Part shown: one piece after another, positions 20,659 to 30,792 of the stretch
How the letters are laid out: every line of letters begins with the position of its first letter
Position numbering within the stretch: position 1 is the first letter of the stretch
Assembly (NCBI RefSeq): GCF_024362785.1
Contig: NZ_CP093301.1
Span: forward strand, 1,054,001-1,118,000
Source: Evansella sp. LMS18
Lineage (GTDB): Bacteria; Bacillota; Bacilli; Bacillales; Salisediminibacteriaceae
Reading direction: 5' to 3'
DNA: 64,000 nt
Program-made: the position numbers and the translations under genes
Notes under the pieces: model-generated
What the model was told of the DNA's origin: nothing
Seen by the model: the letters and a program-made list of their open reading frames with translations, nothing else
The model's database searches: none

Positions 20659-21774
20659 TTAGTTTCGAACTGTGATTGATCCTGTCGTTGCTTCTGCCTC
20701 TATATAGAAAGACCTTTCCCCATTTTTATTTGCCAGAAACGCCATACTTTTGCTGGCAAACTCTTTTTTCTCTTCTATCACAGTGAGCTGAGGCAGATCG
20801 CAGTGAATGCCGCCTACTGTTGATTTAAGCTCCCCTTCTGTCTTCACATCTTCAGGGACATGGATCATAACGCTTCCTGTTGTTGTCTTTATATAGGCTT
20901 TGCTGGCCTCAGGCTCAAGAAGCGTATAGTTGACGGTTCCATTTAACGTCTCCGCTTCAAGTTCCCGGCTGTTTCCGGTAATGGCAATCGTCCCGTTTAC
21001 CGTTTTTGTATCACAATGCTCAGCGGTAAGTTTTCCGACTGAAATGGTTCCGTTGACCGTTTCCAGACGGACCTCCTCTGCATTAATTTCTTCAAAACCG
21101 ATACGCCCGTTTACAGTCTGCGCCTCGAATTTTTTGCCAGGGATTATATCACCGCTGATTTTCCCGTTAAAAGTATACAATTTGATCTTTTCGAGATCTT
21201 TTTTCGGAACATAAAGAACGGTATTCACTTTCATCGTCTTTCTACCGGACATAAAGCGCAGTCTGTTGTTTGTCACATCGAAGACTACTTCATCAAGGAA
21301 TAGGCGTCTTGCTTCATCAGTATCCCTTACTTTATACACTTTGACAGCACATTCCACCCGAATATCGTCTTCATCCCAAGGCTTTATTGTAATATTTCCA
21401 TTTTCAACCGATACATCCAGATACTCAATTATGGCTTCCCGATGCTGGAAAGTATGCTGGATCTCAACAGAAGAACCGAAGTTGAAGTCCAGGTCAAACT
21501 CTTTAATTTTCTGCACAGCATCTTCAATAAATTCCGTGAATCTTGCCGCAAAAGAAGGAGATTTCTCCCTGTACTTCTGCCTGTAAGATGTGCCCTGTTC
21601 CCAGTCGACGTCCCTGGAAACGGACCTTTCTCCATGATCAGCATTCTTCGTGTAATCCTGCTTCGGCCCCTCATGCTTATCTTCCTTTAAGGCGTTCAGC
21701 AGCTGTAACCCTTCCTCAGCCGTGACTTTTCCTTCTTCAATCATCTTAAGTATCATTTTCCGTTCTTCCTGCAT
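20659..21774 (-). CDS. yvlB: YvlB: SHOCT-like N-terminus with DUF4097 beta-helix
   Basis: 371 residues. The first 30 (MILKMIEEGKVTAEEGLQLLNAL) resemble the short helical segment found at the start of YvlB-like proteins; residues 150-330 show repeated VNGTIS/VNGRIG/LNGTVN strands typical of DUF4097 adhesin-like beta-helices. No catalytic residues are evident. AGGGGGAAGG precedes the ATG. First gene of the yvlBCD operon. Confidence 0.9.
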   Translation of the reverse strand: MQEERKMILKMIEEGKVTAEEGLQLLNALKEDKHEGPKQDYTKNADHGERSVSRDVDWEQGTSYRQKYREKSPSFAARFTEFIEDAVQKIKEFDLDFNFGSSVEIQHTFQHREAIIEYLDVSVENGNITIKPWDEDDIRVECAVKVYKVRDTDEARRLFLDEVVFDVTNNRLRFMSGRKTMKVNTVLYVPKKDLEKIKLYTFNGKISGDIIPGKKFEAQTVNGRIGFEEINAEEVRLETVNGTISVGKLTAEHCDTKTVNGTIAITGNSRELEAETLNGTVNYTLLEPEASKAYIKTTTGSVMIHVPEDVKTEGELKSTVGGIHCDLPQLTVIEEKKEFASKSMAFLANKNGERSFYIEAEATTGSITVRN

Positions 21775-21862
21775 TGTCCTTCCCCCTTATAATAATAATC
21801 GAGTTATGGCTTAGATACATTTCTGTGATTGTTTACAGTTTATAATGACTCTACTAAGATTT

Positions 21863-21888
21863 AACGATTCAATTAACAAAAAGTTTCA
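21863..21888 (-). promoter_or_regulatory. SigW-type promoter of yvlBCD
   Basis: Minus strand reads TGAAAC, 16 bases, CGTT, close to the ECF sigma W consensus TGAAAC-N16-CGTA. It lies about 90 bp upstream of yvlB, whose B. subtilis relatives belong to the SigW regulon. Confidence 0.7.
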
Positions 21889-21983
21889 ATTTTATCTTCA
21901 GGAGCTTTCTTCCCACTTTTATTTTAACAAAAATACCGCCAGCTGATGGGGAATGAATTGTTAAACTTTCATGTTAATTTCAA

Positions 21984-22469
21984 TGAATCAATATCACCAT
22001 TCAGAATTTCCATCTTATACGAATAGTATCTTAAAATGTTACATTGTTGTTCGATTTACACTTCAGACGGACGCGTTCTGCGGGCATGGCCTCAACTAAT
22101 TTTTGACGGCTGAAAGCCGACAAAAATGGATTTTCAGCTTCTCATGCTTTTCCCGCAAGAACGAGCATCTTCTTCACCGCAAATGCATCGAGTTGTCTCG
22201 ACGGATATTTTACGAAGCTAAGCTGTCAGAGGAAGAGACAGTCACCGCCGTCTTACACTGAAATCGAAAAAATGTTCGTCTTTTTTTATCCCGATGTAAC
22301 CGTCCGTAAAACTCCCGCCTCAAAACAGGAGTGGAGGCGAAGATGTTTAAACGGGAGATAACGGACGCTAACATCCCGATTGGTTCAACTAACAATCAGT
22401 GGGGGAGGAATAACCCCCCCACTGATTGAAGGTTCACTTTATACAAAGCCTATATATGAAATTCATTCA
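21984..22469 (+). mobile_element. MITE-like element, copy 1 (interrupted)
   Basis: Left end TGAATCAATATCA and right end ATATATGAAATTCATTCA are imperfect inverted repeats of each other. The interior, including GAACGAGCATCTTCTTCACC and TCGAGTTGTCTCGACGGATA, matches the copies at 27483 and 30134. It is split by a different 150-bp element at 22290-22440. No ORF of note is encoded. Confidence 0.75.
22290..22440 (+). mobile_element. Palindrome-ended 150-bp element, copy 1, nested in the MITE
   Basis: Inserted after GTCTTTTTTTAT of the host element and followed by the resumed sequence ACAAAGCCTATATATG. It runs from CCCGATGTAACCGTCCGTAA to a perfect 13-bp hairpin CAATCAGTGGGGG/CCCCCACTGATTG near its right end. 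The same sequence recurs inverted at 34195-34350. It encodes nothing and may be a non-autonomous mobile element or a mobile structured RNA. Confidence 0.7.
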
Positions 22470-22504
22470 AATGTAAAAATCTAGCCAGTTTATTTCAGCA
22501 AAGG

Positions 22505-22536
22505 GAAAAAGCAGCGCATCAATCTTCTGCGCTGCC
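22505..22536 (-). terminator. Terminator of uvrBA
   Basis: Minus-strand stem GGCAGCGCAG/TGCGCTGCT with a short A/T loop followed by TTTTCCC, directly after the uvrA stop. Confidence 0.8.
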
Positions 22537-22546
22537 TTTCTCTGTT

Positions 22547-25426
22547 TTAAGAATTGGAGGCTATTTTTTCCCGCTCTTTCATTCTTTCTTCCATTCGTTT
22601 TCGTTCCCGTTCAAGGATAGGTTTCAAGTACTCGCCTGTATACGAACCTTTTGTTTCCGCTACCTTTTCAGGAGTTCCCTGGGCAACTAGCGTTCCACCT
22701 TTGTCCCCGCCCTCAGGGCCAAGGTCAATGATATGGTCTACTGTTTTAATGACATCCAGATTGTGCTCGATAACCAGGACAGTATCACCATTTTCAACAA
22801 GACGCTGCAATACCTTTAAGAGGCGGTCGATATCCGCTACGTGAAGGCCTGTTGTCGGCTCATCAAGGATATACAATGTTTTCCCGGTTGAACGGCGATG
22901 GAGCTGGGATGCGAGCTTTACACGCTGTGCCTCTCCGCCAGACAATGTGGTCGCAGGCTGTCCAAGTGTAATATAGCCCAGCCCCACATCATATAACGTC
23001 TCGATTTTCCGCTTGATCCGTGGAATGTTCTCGAAAAACTCCAGTGCTTCTTCCACTGTCATTTCAAGGACGTCGGCTATATTTTTCCCCTTATATTTCA
23101 CTTCAAGAGTCTCCCTGTTGTACCGTTTTCCATGGCACTCTTCACATGGAACATATACGTCAGGAAGGAAGTGCATCTCAATTTTAATGATCCCGTCACC
23201 GCGGCATGCTTCACAGCGTCCGCCTCTGACGTTAAAGCTGAACCTGCCTTTTTTATAACCGCGCATTTTCGCTTCGTTCGTCATTGCAAACACGTCGCGG
23301 ATATGGTCAAAAACACCTGTATATGTGGCTGGGTTTGAACGTGGTGTTCTTCCAATCGGCGACTGGTCGATATCCACTACTTTATCTAGTTGTTCTATAC
23401 CGGTAATCTTCTTGTGTTTACCTGGCTTATCCTTCGCCACAGTAAGTTTCTGCGCAAGTGCCTTATATAAAATATCGTTAATGAGAGTGGATTTCCCGGA
23501 TCCTGAAACTCCAGTTACAGCAACCATCAGCCCAAGGGGGATATCCACATTTGTTTTTTTCAGGTTATTTTCCTGTGCCCCTGCAATGGAAATTTTCCTC
23601 TCTGAAGGCTTTCTCCGTTCTAACGGCAGGGGAATGAATTTTTTCCCGGATAAATACTGGCCAGTCAGGGAATCAGGATCCTCACAGATTTCTTCCGGTG
23701 TGCCAGCCGCACTGATTTCTCCTCCATGAGCGCCAGCACCTGGCCCGATATCAATGAGATGATCTGCCGCAAGCATTGTATCCTCATCATGCTCCACAAC
23801 AATCAGCGTGTTTCCAAGGTCCCGCATTCTTTCAAGAGTGCGGATAAGCCTCGTATTGTCCCGCTGGTGAAGGCCGATAGACGGCTCATCAAGAATATAG
23901 AGCACTCCCATAAGGGAAGAGCCAATCTGTGTCGCAAGCCGGATCCGCTGTGCCTCACCGCCAGACAGCGTTCCCGCAGAACGGGAAAGGGTCAGATAGT
24001 CCAGTCCTACATTTATCAGGAAGCCGAGTCGTTCTTCAATCTCCCGGAGGATCATTCTGGCAATCGCCATTTCCTTTTTGCTAAGCTCCAGGCTGCTGAA
24101 AAATTCCTTCGCTTCCTTAATAGAAAGCCTTGTCGCTTCGCCTATATGCTTATCAGCGACTTTTACAGCAAGGGTCTCTTTTTTCAGCCTGTTACCTTTA
24201 CAATTTGGACAAGGCTTTTCCGCCATATAGCCTTCCATTTGCTCCCGGACATAGTCAGACCCGGTTTCATGGTATCTGCGGGCGATATTCTTGACGACGC
24301 CTTCAAAATAAATGTGTTTTTCCCGTATACGGCCAAATTCATTTTCATAACGGAAATAGACTTTTTCATCTGTGCTCCCATGAAGAATCTTATCCACCTG
24401 ATGCTTTGGCAGCTGTTCCAGTGGAGCATCCATATCAATGCCAAAGTGGTCGCAGACGCTTTTCAGCAGCTGCGGGTAATATTGCGAACTTGTTGGCTCC
24501 CAGGCAGCAATCGCATGTTCGTTCAGGGATTTGCTCCAGTCAGGGACTACAAGGTCAAGATCCACTTCCAGCTTTGAGCCAAGACCGTCACAGGAAGGAC
24601 ATGCGCCAAACGGGCTGTTGAAAGAAAACATCCTTGGTTCCAGTTCGCCGATAGAAAAGCCGCAGTGGGGACAGGAATGCTTCTGGCTGAAAAGAAGTTC
24701 CTCTTCTCCAATGACGTCGATAACTACCCTGCCATCTGCCAGTTCCAGTGCCGTTTCAAGAGAATCTGCCAGCCTGGATTCGATGCCTTCCTTAATGACG
24801 ATACGGTCGATAACTATTTCGATAGAATGCTTCTTATTTTTTTCCAGCTCGATTTCGTCTGCTGCTTCCCGCATTTCGCCATCGACCCGGACTCTCACAT
24901 ACCCTTGCTTTTTAATGTCTTCAAGAGTTTTCGCATGTGTTCCTTTTCTTCCGGAAACAACCGGAGCGAGAATCTGCATTTTCGTCCGCTCCGGATAAGC
25001 TGTCATCCGGTCCACCATCTGCTGGATTGTCTGGGAGCTGATTTCCACCCCATGAATCGGGCATATCGGCCTGCCTACACGGGCATACAAGAGACGTAAG
25101 TAATCATAAATCTCCGTCACAGTACCAACGGTGGAACGAGGGTTCCGGCTCGTTGTTTTCTGGTCAATGGATATGGCTGGTGATAACCCTTCGATGGAAT
25201 CCACATCCGGCTTGTCCATCTGCCCTAAAAACTGCCTGGCGTAGGCAGATAAGGACTCTACATACCTTCGCTGCCCTTCAGCATAAATCGTATCAAACGC
25301 TAGTGACGATTTTCCCGAGCCGGACAGACCAGTTAAAACTACAAGCTTATTTCTCGGTATGGTAACATCTATATTTTTCAGATTATGGGAGCGGGCTCCC
25401 TTCACTTCTATATTATCTAATGACAT
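22547..25426 (-). CDS. uvrA: Excinuclease ABC subunit A
   Basis: 959 residues. Two ABC ATPase modules with Walker [14 protein letters not shown] (about 32) and [13 protein letters not shown] (about 640), two LSGGE signatures ([24 protein letters not shown]) and zinc-finger cysteines (CPHCGFS...[12 protein letters not shown]...CEECHG). It is the damage-recognition ATPase of nucleotide excision repair. ATG 25426 with AAGGGTGA upstream is preferred; a GTG at 25438 overlapping the uvrB stop would add four residues. Confidence 0.97.
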   Translation of the reverse strand: MSLDNIEVKGARSHNLKNIDVTIPRNKLVVLTGLSGSGKSSLAFDTIYAEGQRRYVESLSAYARQFLGQMDKPDVDSIEGLSPAISIDQKTTSRNPRSTVGTVTEIYDYLRLLYARVGRPICPIHGVEISSQTIQQMVDRMTAYPERTKMQILAPVVSGRKGTHAKTLEDIKKQGYVRVRVDGEMREAADEIELEKNKKHSIEIVIDRIVIKEGIESRLADSLETALELADGRVVIDVIGEEELLFSQKHSCPHCGFSIGELEPRMFSFNSPFGACPSCDGLGSKLEVDLDLVVPDWSKSLNEHAIAAWEPTSSQYYPQLLKSVCDHFGIDMDAPLEQLPKHQVDKILHGSTDEKVYFRYENEFGRIREKHIYFEGVVKNIARRYHETGSDYVREQMEGYMAEKPCPNCKGNRLKKETLAVKVADKHIGEATRLSIKEAKEFFSSLELSKKEMAIARMILREIEERLGFLINVGLDYLTLSRSAGTLSGGEAQRIRLATQIGSSLMGVLYILDEPSIGLHQRDNTRLIRTLERMRDLGNTLIVVEHDEDTMLAADHLIDIGPGAGAHGGEISAAGTPEEICEDPDSLTGQYLSGKKFIPLPLERRKPSERKISIAGAQENNLKKTNVDIPLGLMVAVTGVSGSGKSTLINDILYKALAQKLTVAKDKPGKHKKITGIEQLDKVVDIDQSPIGRTPRSNPATYTGVFDHIRDVFAMTNEAKMRGYKKGRFSFNVRGGRCEACRGDGIIKIEMHFLPDVYVPCEECHGKRYNRETLEVKYKGKNIADVLEMTVEEALEFFENIPRIKRKIETLYDVGLGYITLGQPATTLSGGEAQRVKLASQLHRRSTGKTLYILDEPTTGLHVADIDRLLKVLQRLVENGDTVLVIEHNLDVIKTVDHIIDLGPEGGDKGGTLVAQGTPEKVAETKGSYTGEYLKPILERERKRMEERMKEREKIASNS

Positions 25427-25434
25427 TCTCTTGT

Positions 25435-27438
25435 TCACCCTTCCCCTTTCAGCTCGATGATAATATCACGAAGCTCTGCAGCCCGTTCGAAATCCAGGTT
25501 TTTGGCTGCTTCTTTCATTTCTGTTTCCATTCTTTCGATAACTTTCTGTCTTTCCTTTTTGCTCAGCTTCTGGCCAGGAGCTTCAATTGCTTTTTTCACC
25601 TCGTATGTTTCTTCGTCCTCAGCTGCATACGTAGCCTGAATAAGTTCAGGTACTGCTTTCTGGATCGTCTGAGGTGTAATGCCGTGTTTATCGTTGAACT
25701 CTTTTTGTGTTTCACGGCGGCGCTTCGTCTCTTCTATCGCTATTTCCATAGAATTTGTTATCCTGTCCGCGTACATAATGACGTGCCCGTTCGAGTTCCT
25801 TGCTGCCCGTCCCATCGTCTGGATAAGAGACCGCTCGGAACGGAGAAATCCTTCTTTGTCCGCATCAAGTATGGCAACGAGAGATACTTCCGGTATATCA
25901 AGCCCTTCCCTGAGAAGGTTGATTCCCACAAGGACATCAAAAGTGCCCATACGCAGTTCCCGGATGATTTGGATTCGTTCCAGCGTTTTAATATCCGAGT
26001 GGAGGTACTTCACACGGATGCCAATTTCTTTAAAATAATCGGTAAGGTCCTCGGACATTTTTTTCGTTAATGTAGTTACAAGTACCCGTTCATTCCGTTC
26101 TTTACGCAGATGAATTTCTTCAATCAGGTCGTCAATCTGCCCTTTAATCGGCCTGACATCCACAGTAGGGTCAAGAAGCCCTGTTGGACGGATAATCTGC
26201 TCTGTCATTGTCGGGCAGTGTTCCAGTTCATACGGCCCTGGTGTAGCCGAAACAAAAATAGCCTGATTGACATGCTTTTCAAATTCTTCAAATCTAAGAG
26301 GACGGTTATCTTTAGCAGAAGGCAGGCGGAACCCATGATCCACGAGCACACCTTTCCTCGCCTGGTCTCCGTTATACATTCCCCTTATTTGCGGGAGTGT
26401 CACATGGGATTCGTCCACAACAATCATAAAGTCATCCGGAAAGAAATCCAGGAGAGTATATGGGGTTGCCCCCTGTTCCCTGAATGTCAGGTGCCGGGAG
26501 TAGTTCTCAATCCCTGAGCAGTAGCCCATTTCCTGCATCATTTCAATATCATAGCGTGTGCGCTGTTCCAGGCGCTGTGCTTCCAGGAGTTTCCCCTTGT
26601 CATTCAGTTCTGTCAGGCGTTCCTCAAGCTCTTTTTCAATATTAACGATCGCCTTTTTGAGCTTTTCTTCACGGGTTACGAAGTGGGATGCAGGGAAGAT
26701 CGCAACATGGTTCCGTTCCCCGAGAATTTCCCCTGTAAGAGCATCCACTTCAGTAATCCGGTCTATTTCGTCCCCGAAAAACTCCACACGTACACAATGC
26801 TCATCCCGGGAGGCAGGGAAAATTTCCACAACGTCACCACGGACGCGGAAAGTACCACGTGTAAAATTAATATCATTCCGTTCATACTGGATGTCTACCA
26901 GTTCCCTGAGCAGTGCGTTCCGCTCTTTTTCCATCTCGGTTCTCAGAGAAAGAACGAGGTCCCGGTACTCGGTCGGCGAACCTAAACCGTAAATGCAGGA
27001 AACGCTAGCCACAATAATAACGTCCCGGCGCTCAAACAACGAGCTCGTAGCTGAATGGCGCAATTTATCTATTTCATCATTAATACTTGCATCTTTTTCA
27101 ATAAACGTGTCTGAGTGGGCGATATATGCTTCTGGCTGGTAGTAGTCGTAGTAGCTTACGAAGTATTCAACGGCGTTGTTCGGGAAAAATTCTTTGAATT
27201 CGCTGTACAGCTGGCCTGCCAGCGTTTTATTATGGGCAATGACAAGGGTAGGCTTGTTCACTTGCTGAATAACATTGGAAACGGTGAATGTTTTCCCTGT
27301 ACCCGTTGCTCCAAGCAATGTCTGCATTTTTTCTCCGTTTTTAATTCCCTGGACAAGCTCTTTTATAGCCTCAGGCTGGTCTCCCTCAGGCTGGTACTTC
27401 GAAACTAACTCAAAGGTTTGGTCTGATTTCTCTATCAC
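25435..27438 (-). CDS. uvrB: Excinuclease ABC subunit B
   Basis: 667 residues with Walker A GATGTGKT (about 43-50), the beta-hairpin [10 protein letters not shown], helicase motifs DESH and QTMGRAARN, and a C-terminal UVR domain ([24 protein letters not shown]) that contacts UvrC. It verifies damage handed over by UvrA. Start is GTG with GAGGAGG. A MITE-like element lies 45 bp upstream, and a SOS-type promoter about 670 bp upstream. Confidence 0.97.
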   Translation of the reverse strand: MIEKSDQTFELVSKYQPEGDQPEAIKELVQGIKNGEKMQTLLGATGTGKTFTVSNVIQQVNKPTLVIAHNKTLAGQLYSEFKEFFPNNAVEYFVSYYDYYQPEAYIAHSDTFIEKDASINDEIDKLRHSATSSLFERRDVIIVASVSCIYGLGSPTEYRDLVLSLRTEMEKERNALLRELVDIQYERNDINFTRGTFRVRGDVVEIFPASRDEHCVRVEFFGDEIDRITEVDALTGEILGERNHVAIFPASHFVTREEKLKKAIVNIEKELEERLTELNDKGKLLEAQRLEQRTRYDIEMMQEMGYCSGIENYSRHLTFREQGATPYTLLDFFPDDFMIVVDESHVTLPQIRGMYNGDQARKGVLVDHGFRLPSAKDNRPLRFEEFEKHVNQAIFVSATPGPYELEHCPTMTEQIIRPTGLLDPTVDVRPIKGQIDDLIEEIHLRKERNERVLVTTLTKKMSEDLTDYFKEIGIRVKYLHSDIKTLERIQIIRELRMGTFDVLVGINLLREGLDIPEVSLVAILDADKEGFLRSERSLIQTMGRAARNSNGHVIMYADRITNSMEIAIEETKRRRETQKEFNDKHGITPQTIQKAVPELIQATYAAEDEETYEVKKAIEAPGQKLSKKERQKVIERMETEMKEAAKNLDFERAAELRDIIIELKGEG

Positions 27439-27482
27439 GTGCAGCTCCTCCTCTGTATATAAGGTCGCTTTTTCTTTAAAAC

Positions 27483-27841
27483 TGAATCAATTCATAATTC
27501 AAGTTTTTCAACTTTAACGAGAACATTATCTTAAAAGTTCCTTTGTTGTTCGATTTACACTTCAGACGGACGCTTTCTGCGGTCACGGCTTCAACTAATT
27601 TTTTCCGGATGAACGCCGTCAAAAATGGATTTTCAGCTCGCGCTATTCCCATAAGAACGAGCATCTTCTTCACCGCAAATGCGTCGAGTTGTCTCGACGG
27701 ATATTCTAAGGAGCTAAACTGGCAAAACTCTTTTTGCGACGAGTAACCGCAGGAGCAGAGAAGAGACAGTCACCGCCGTCTTACGCTACAATCGAAAATA
27801 ATGTCCGTTTTTTATTCAAAGCCTATATATGAAATTCGTTA
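27483..27841 (+). mobile_element. MITE-like element, copy 2
   Basis: About 359 bp from TGAATCAATTCATAATTC to TATATATGAAATTCGTT, colinear with copy 3 at 30134 but with one CTCTTTTTGCGACGAGTAAC block instead of two. It occupies the space between uvrB and its likely upstream promoter. Confidence 0.8.
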
Positions 27842-27902
27842 AACTAATAAATATATATATCCGGCTCCTGGCCAGCGTCAGGAGCAGTGGCATTCGATTT
27901 GA

Positions 27903-27933
27903 CAGCAGCTGGTTCTCTGATGCTGCTTTTTTT
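27903..27933 (+). terminator. Plus-strand terminator-like hairpin
   Basis: AGCAGC, 12-nt loop, GCTGCT followed by six T. No plus-strand gene precedes it. Another hairpin (GCTCCTG/CAGGAGC) lies at 27864-27882. The remainder of 27842-28110 shows no gene; csbA, found near uvrB in B. subtilis, was not recognised. Confidence 0.45.
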
Positions 27934-28110
27934 AAAATATAAGGCCTGTTTAAAGATTGTTACTGAAAGGAGGGAAAAAAGCAAATACCCGGCCCTCCCA
28001 CTTCTATCTCAATTACTGGGAAAAGGGAAGATACGGGATTTCATTGAGCAGAGATGGTATATTCCACCCTATTGTTATATCCCTTACCCCATTCTTAACA
28101 TATCTGTACT

Positions 28111-28148
28111 ATTATAACACAAAAACACGATGTGCGAACATACATTCG
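28111..28148 (-). promoter_or_regulatory. SOS (LexA) box and -10 element, probable uvrBA promoter
   Basis: CGAACATACATTCG (28135-28148) fits the Bacillus LexA/DinR operator pattern CGAAC-N4-GTTCG with one change. On the minus strand a perfect TATAAT (28111-28116) lies downstream so that the box covers the -35 position (weak GTTCGC). uvrB is the next minus-strand gene, about 670 bp on. Confidence 0.7.
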
Positions 28149-28170
28149 TCAACCCCTGAAAGAAAAATAC

Positions 28171-28198
28171 CGGGGCCAGACCCCGCACAATTTTGTGA
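28171..28198 (+). repeat. REP-like palindrome, copy 3
   Basis: CGGGGCCAGACCCCG followed by CACAATTTTGTG, between the minJ terminator and the SOS box. Confidence 0.8.
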
Positions 28199-28217
28199 CT
28201 GCATTAAATTACACATA

Positions 28218-28263
28218 GGAAAAGGAAGTCCTGTCAGCTGTTCGCCAGGACTTCCTTTTCTTT
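28218..28263 (-). terminator. Terminator of minJ
   Basis: Minus-strand stem GAAAAGGAAGTCCTG/CAGGACTTCCTTTTC with a 12-nt loop, ending seven bases after the minJ stop. The stem contains its own T run. Confidence 0.75.
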
Positions 28264-28270
28264 AACATAC

Positions 28271-30067
28271 TTATATTTTTGCCGGGTTTTCTCCCTCACC
28301 ATCAGCAGCTTGTAAATGCTGAGGCTTTCCTTCAGTGGTATCTCTTTCATCCATATCCCCGGAAAGCTTTTTCGGCCGCCATTTAGTATGTTTATTATGG
28401 GCAGTTTTAAATTCTTCATAGAACGCAGAAGTTCCTGTTTCAGCAGTGCCGCTGAATAGTCCGGTACTTCCCGTTTCAGACCTTCGAGCCACAGCTTTTT
28501 CACCCTCTGTACCTAAAGAAGATAGAGCCGCAATAGCATTTTCCTGGATCTTTTCCATTTCAGCGGCAATTTCTTCCATGTTCTTTTTCCAGTTCGTATT
28601 CATAGTAACTTCTTCTTTTTCAGAAGCAGCAGCTGCGGAGCCCATCCCATCTTCGTTACTTCCAGAAAGCTGGCCATTGCCCTTCTGTTTTTCTGATCTT
28701 TTGAAATATCCTTCCGGCAGGGCGCTCTCAGCATCAGCTTTCCGGGCGCTGATTTTGTCATCAAATTCCTTTGTGTCCGAAGCTGAAGCCGCCTTTTCCA
28801 CTAGCTTCTCTTCAGTATCCGGTTTTTCCCCCGGCTCTTCTTTCCGGTCATTATGAATGACTACAGAAGACCGGAGTCCTCTTGCTGATAAATTAATCAT
28901 CTCATCGTCCGGTACAAAGAGGAGACCGAGATGATAATGTTCTCCTTCGTAAACAGAAGACTGAACAATACGAGGTTCACCGTTTCTGTCCCTCACCTGT
29001 ATTTTACAATAAGCCGGTTTATTTTGAAGCGCTTCATATATCTCCCGCTGGGTAGAAACGTCCCACCCATTAACTTTTGTTACTATTTCCCCTGTTTCAA
29101 TCCCCATTTTCTCCGCAGTTGAATGAGGCAGTACACCTAGAACCACCAGGCCTTCTTCTCGTCTTGTAAACAGGCTTGTCCTGTTTTTATCCCCGCTTCG
29201 CTGGGACAAAAAGATAAACTCCCGGCCCAGGAGAATAACCGCTGCCACTGCAGGAACCAGAACTGGCCAGTATGTTGCAGCCCCCATGAAAACTACGGTT
29301 AGCAAACTAAACCAGAGGAGCCTTGTACCCAGCTTCTTAATGCCCTGATCCGGGAACTGGCTTTGAACTACCGTATGAAAACCTAAAATAAATGGAATAA
29401 AGATTAAACCACTGCCCGTTCCGCCGCCAGCAGTAAATAACGGCCACCAGCCATCAAAAGTAATTGCTCCAGCAGGGAAAAGAACGAGGGCTGGAGCAAG
29501 CCATAACCGGGAAGCTTCATGGCCTCCGACGATCTTGCCGCGCTTACTCGGGAACAGCCTGGGAGAAGTATCTTTTCTTCCGTTGACCAATACGAGCAAT
29601 GCTTCTGCTGCAAGTAAAACAGTAAGAACCCAGGCAAAACCCACCATATTCATTTCATTTATTTCTGACAGCCAGTTATTCACAACCGGGTATTCTGTCC
29701 CCCCTGACGGCAGAAAGTAACCTGCCAGGAGTGCAATGGAACCGACAGCTGTCATACTGAGCCACCTAAGATTCCTGAAAGGAAGGAACAGCAGCCAGAT
29801 AAGTGTTATAAGAACCATTATTCCCATTGGCAGCTCAATCCCTGTAACAACGAATACAACGGACATAGCAAGACCAAATAAAAGGCCAGCCATTAATGGA
29901 AATGTAATGCCATGAATAACATCAAATATTCTCGTGTGGAAATCTTTTCTTTCCCGTTTTACTCTTTTCACACCGATCCAAAGGACAGCGAGAATAAATA
30001 TGTATGTTAGGGGATGAAGCCATAAACGTCCGAACGCACTTAATAACTCCCATGCAATTACCTCCAT
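28271..30067 (-). CDS. minJ: MinJ-like polytopic PDZ protein (division-site topology)
   Basis: 598 residues: about seven to eight membrane spans in residues 1-290, a PDZ domain at about 305-372 (GLVVLGVLPHSTAEKMGI... GEIVTKVNG), then an acidic, Ser/Glu/Lys-rich tail from about 400 to the end. MinJ bridges DivIVA and MinD in B. subtilis. The membrane-plus-PDZ part equals the whole B. subtilis protein (about 397 residues); the roughly 200-residue tail is extra. The ATG at 30067 has AAGGAGGGG. Its place between uvrB and ctpB matches yvjD/minJ. Confidence 0.85.
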   Translation of the reverse strand: MEVIAWELLSAFGRLWLHPLTYIFILAVLWIGVKRVKRERKDFHTRIFDVIHGITFPLMAGLLFGLAMSVVFVVTGIELPMGIMVLITLIWLLFLPFRNLRWLSMTAVGSIALLAGYFLPSGGTEYPVVNNWLSEINEMNMVGFAWVLTVLLAAEALLVLVNGRKDTSPRLFPSKRGKIVGGHEASRLWLAPALVLFPAGAITFDGWWPLFTAGGGTGSGLIFIPFILGFHTVVQSQFPDQGIKKLGTRLLWFSLLTVVFMGAATYWPVLVPAVAAVILLGREFIFLSQRSGDKNRTSLFTRREEGLVVLGVLPHSTAEKMGIETGEIVTKVNGWDVSTQREIYEALQNKPAYCKIQVRDRNGEPRIVQSSVYEGEHYHLGLLFVPDDEMINLSARGLRSSVVIHNDRKEEPGEKPDTEEKLVEKAASASDTKEFDDKISARKADAESALPEGYFKRSEKQKGNGQLSGSNEDGMGSAAAASEKEEVTMNTNWKKNMEEIAAEMEKIQENAIAALSSLGTEGEKAVARRSETGSTGLFSGTAETGTSAFYEEFKTAHNKHTKWRPKKLSGDMDERDTTEGKPQHLQAADGEGENPAKI

Positions 30068-30133
30068 CACGACCCCTCCTTCTGAATTTTTTTAAGAGAT
30101 AAAGACAACAGGCTTTATCCGGGGCAAACTATG

Positions 30134-30533
30134 TGAATCAATTTCATAATTCAAGATTTTTATCATTAATACTTACATTATCTTAAAATGTTACTTTGTT
30201 ATTCGATTTACGCTACAGACGGACGCGTTTTGCGGGCACGGCTTCAACTAATTTTTGAAGGCTGAACGCCGTCAAAAATGGATTTTCAGCTCGCTCTGTT
30301 CCCGCAAGAACGAGCATCTTCTTCACCGCAAATACATCGAGTTGTCTCGACGGATATTCTACGGAGCTAAGCTGGCAAAACTCTTTTTGCGACGAGTAAC
30401 CGCAGGAGCAGGTCTCTTTTTGCGACGAGTAACCGCAGGAGCAGAGGAAGAGACAGTCACTGCCGTCTTACGCTGCAATCGAAAAGCAATGTCCGTCTTT
30501 TTTTATGCAGAGTCTATATATGAAATTCATTCA
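30134..30533 (+). mobile_element. MITE-like element, copy 3
   Basis: 400 bp from TGAATCAATTTCATAATTC to TATATATGAAATTCATTCA. The reverse complement of the right end begins TGAATGAATTTCATA, matching the left end at 14 of 15 positions. A 32-bp block (CTCTTTTTGCGACGAGTAAC... GGAGCAG) is tandemly duplicated at about 30381-30443. No transposase is encoded. Nothing else is recognised in 30534-30748. Confidence 0.85.
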
Positions 30534-30748
30534 TTTAAAATAAAAATACATCCAAGGGTAAGTTCATTCTGCGTTTTAAAAACAATACTTCTTCCTTTCA
30601 TTGTAAAACAATTCTAAAAAAAGAAAAGAGGTTTTTCATCCGCTGCTCTCATTTTACTGCATAAAATGCAGAAAAAAGACAGAGAAGCAGGCCGCAGTGC
30701 CGATGTTCAGGTGCTATTTCGAGTTACTTCACCAAAACATACAGAAAT

Positions 30749-30780
30749 AAAAAGAGAAACTGGTTGTCACCAGTTCCTCT
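30749..30780 (-). terminator. Terminator of ctpB
   Basis: Minus-strand stem AGAGGAACTGGT/AACCAGTTTCTCT with a 3-5 nt loop followed by TTTTTATTT. Confidence 0.85.
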
Positions 30781-30792
30781 GATGTAAATTAC

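Noticed and set aside
23726-24577. 283-codon plus-strand ORF
   Set aside because: Lies entirely antisense to uvrA, which has all expected motifs.
27887-28117. Plus-strand 76-codon ORF between uvrB and minJ, and a csbA gene
   Set aside because: The ORF crosses a terminator and promoter elements; no csbA-like hydrophobic protein was found on the minus strand.
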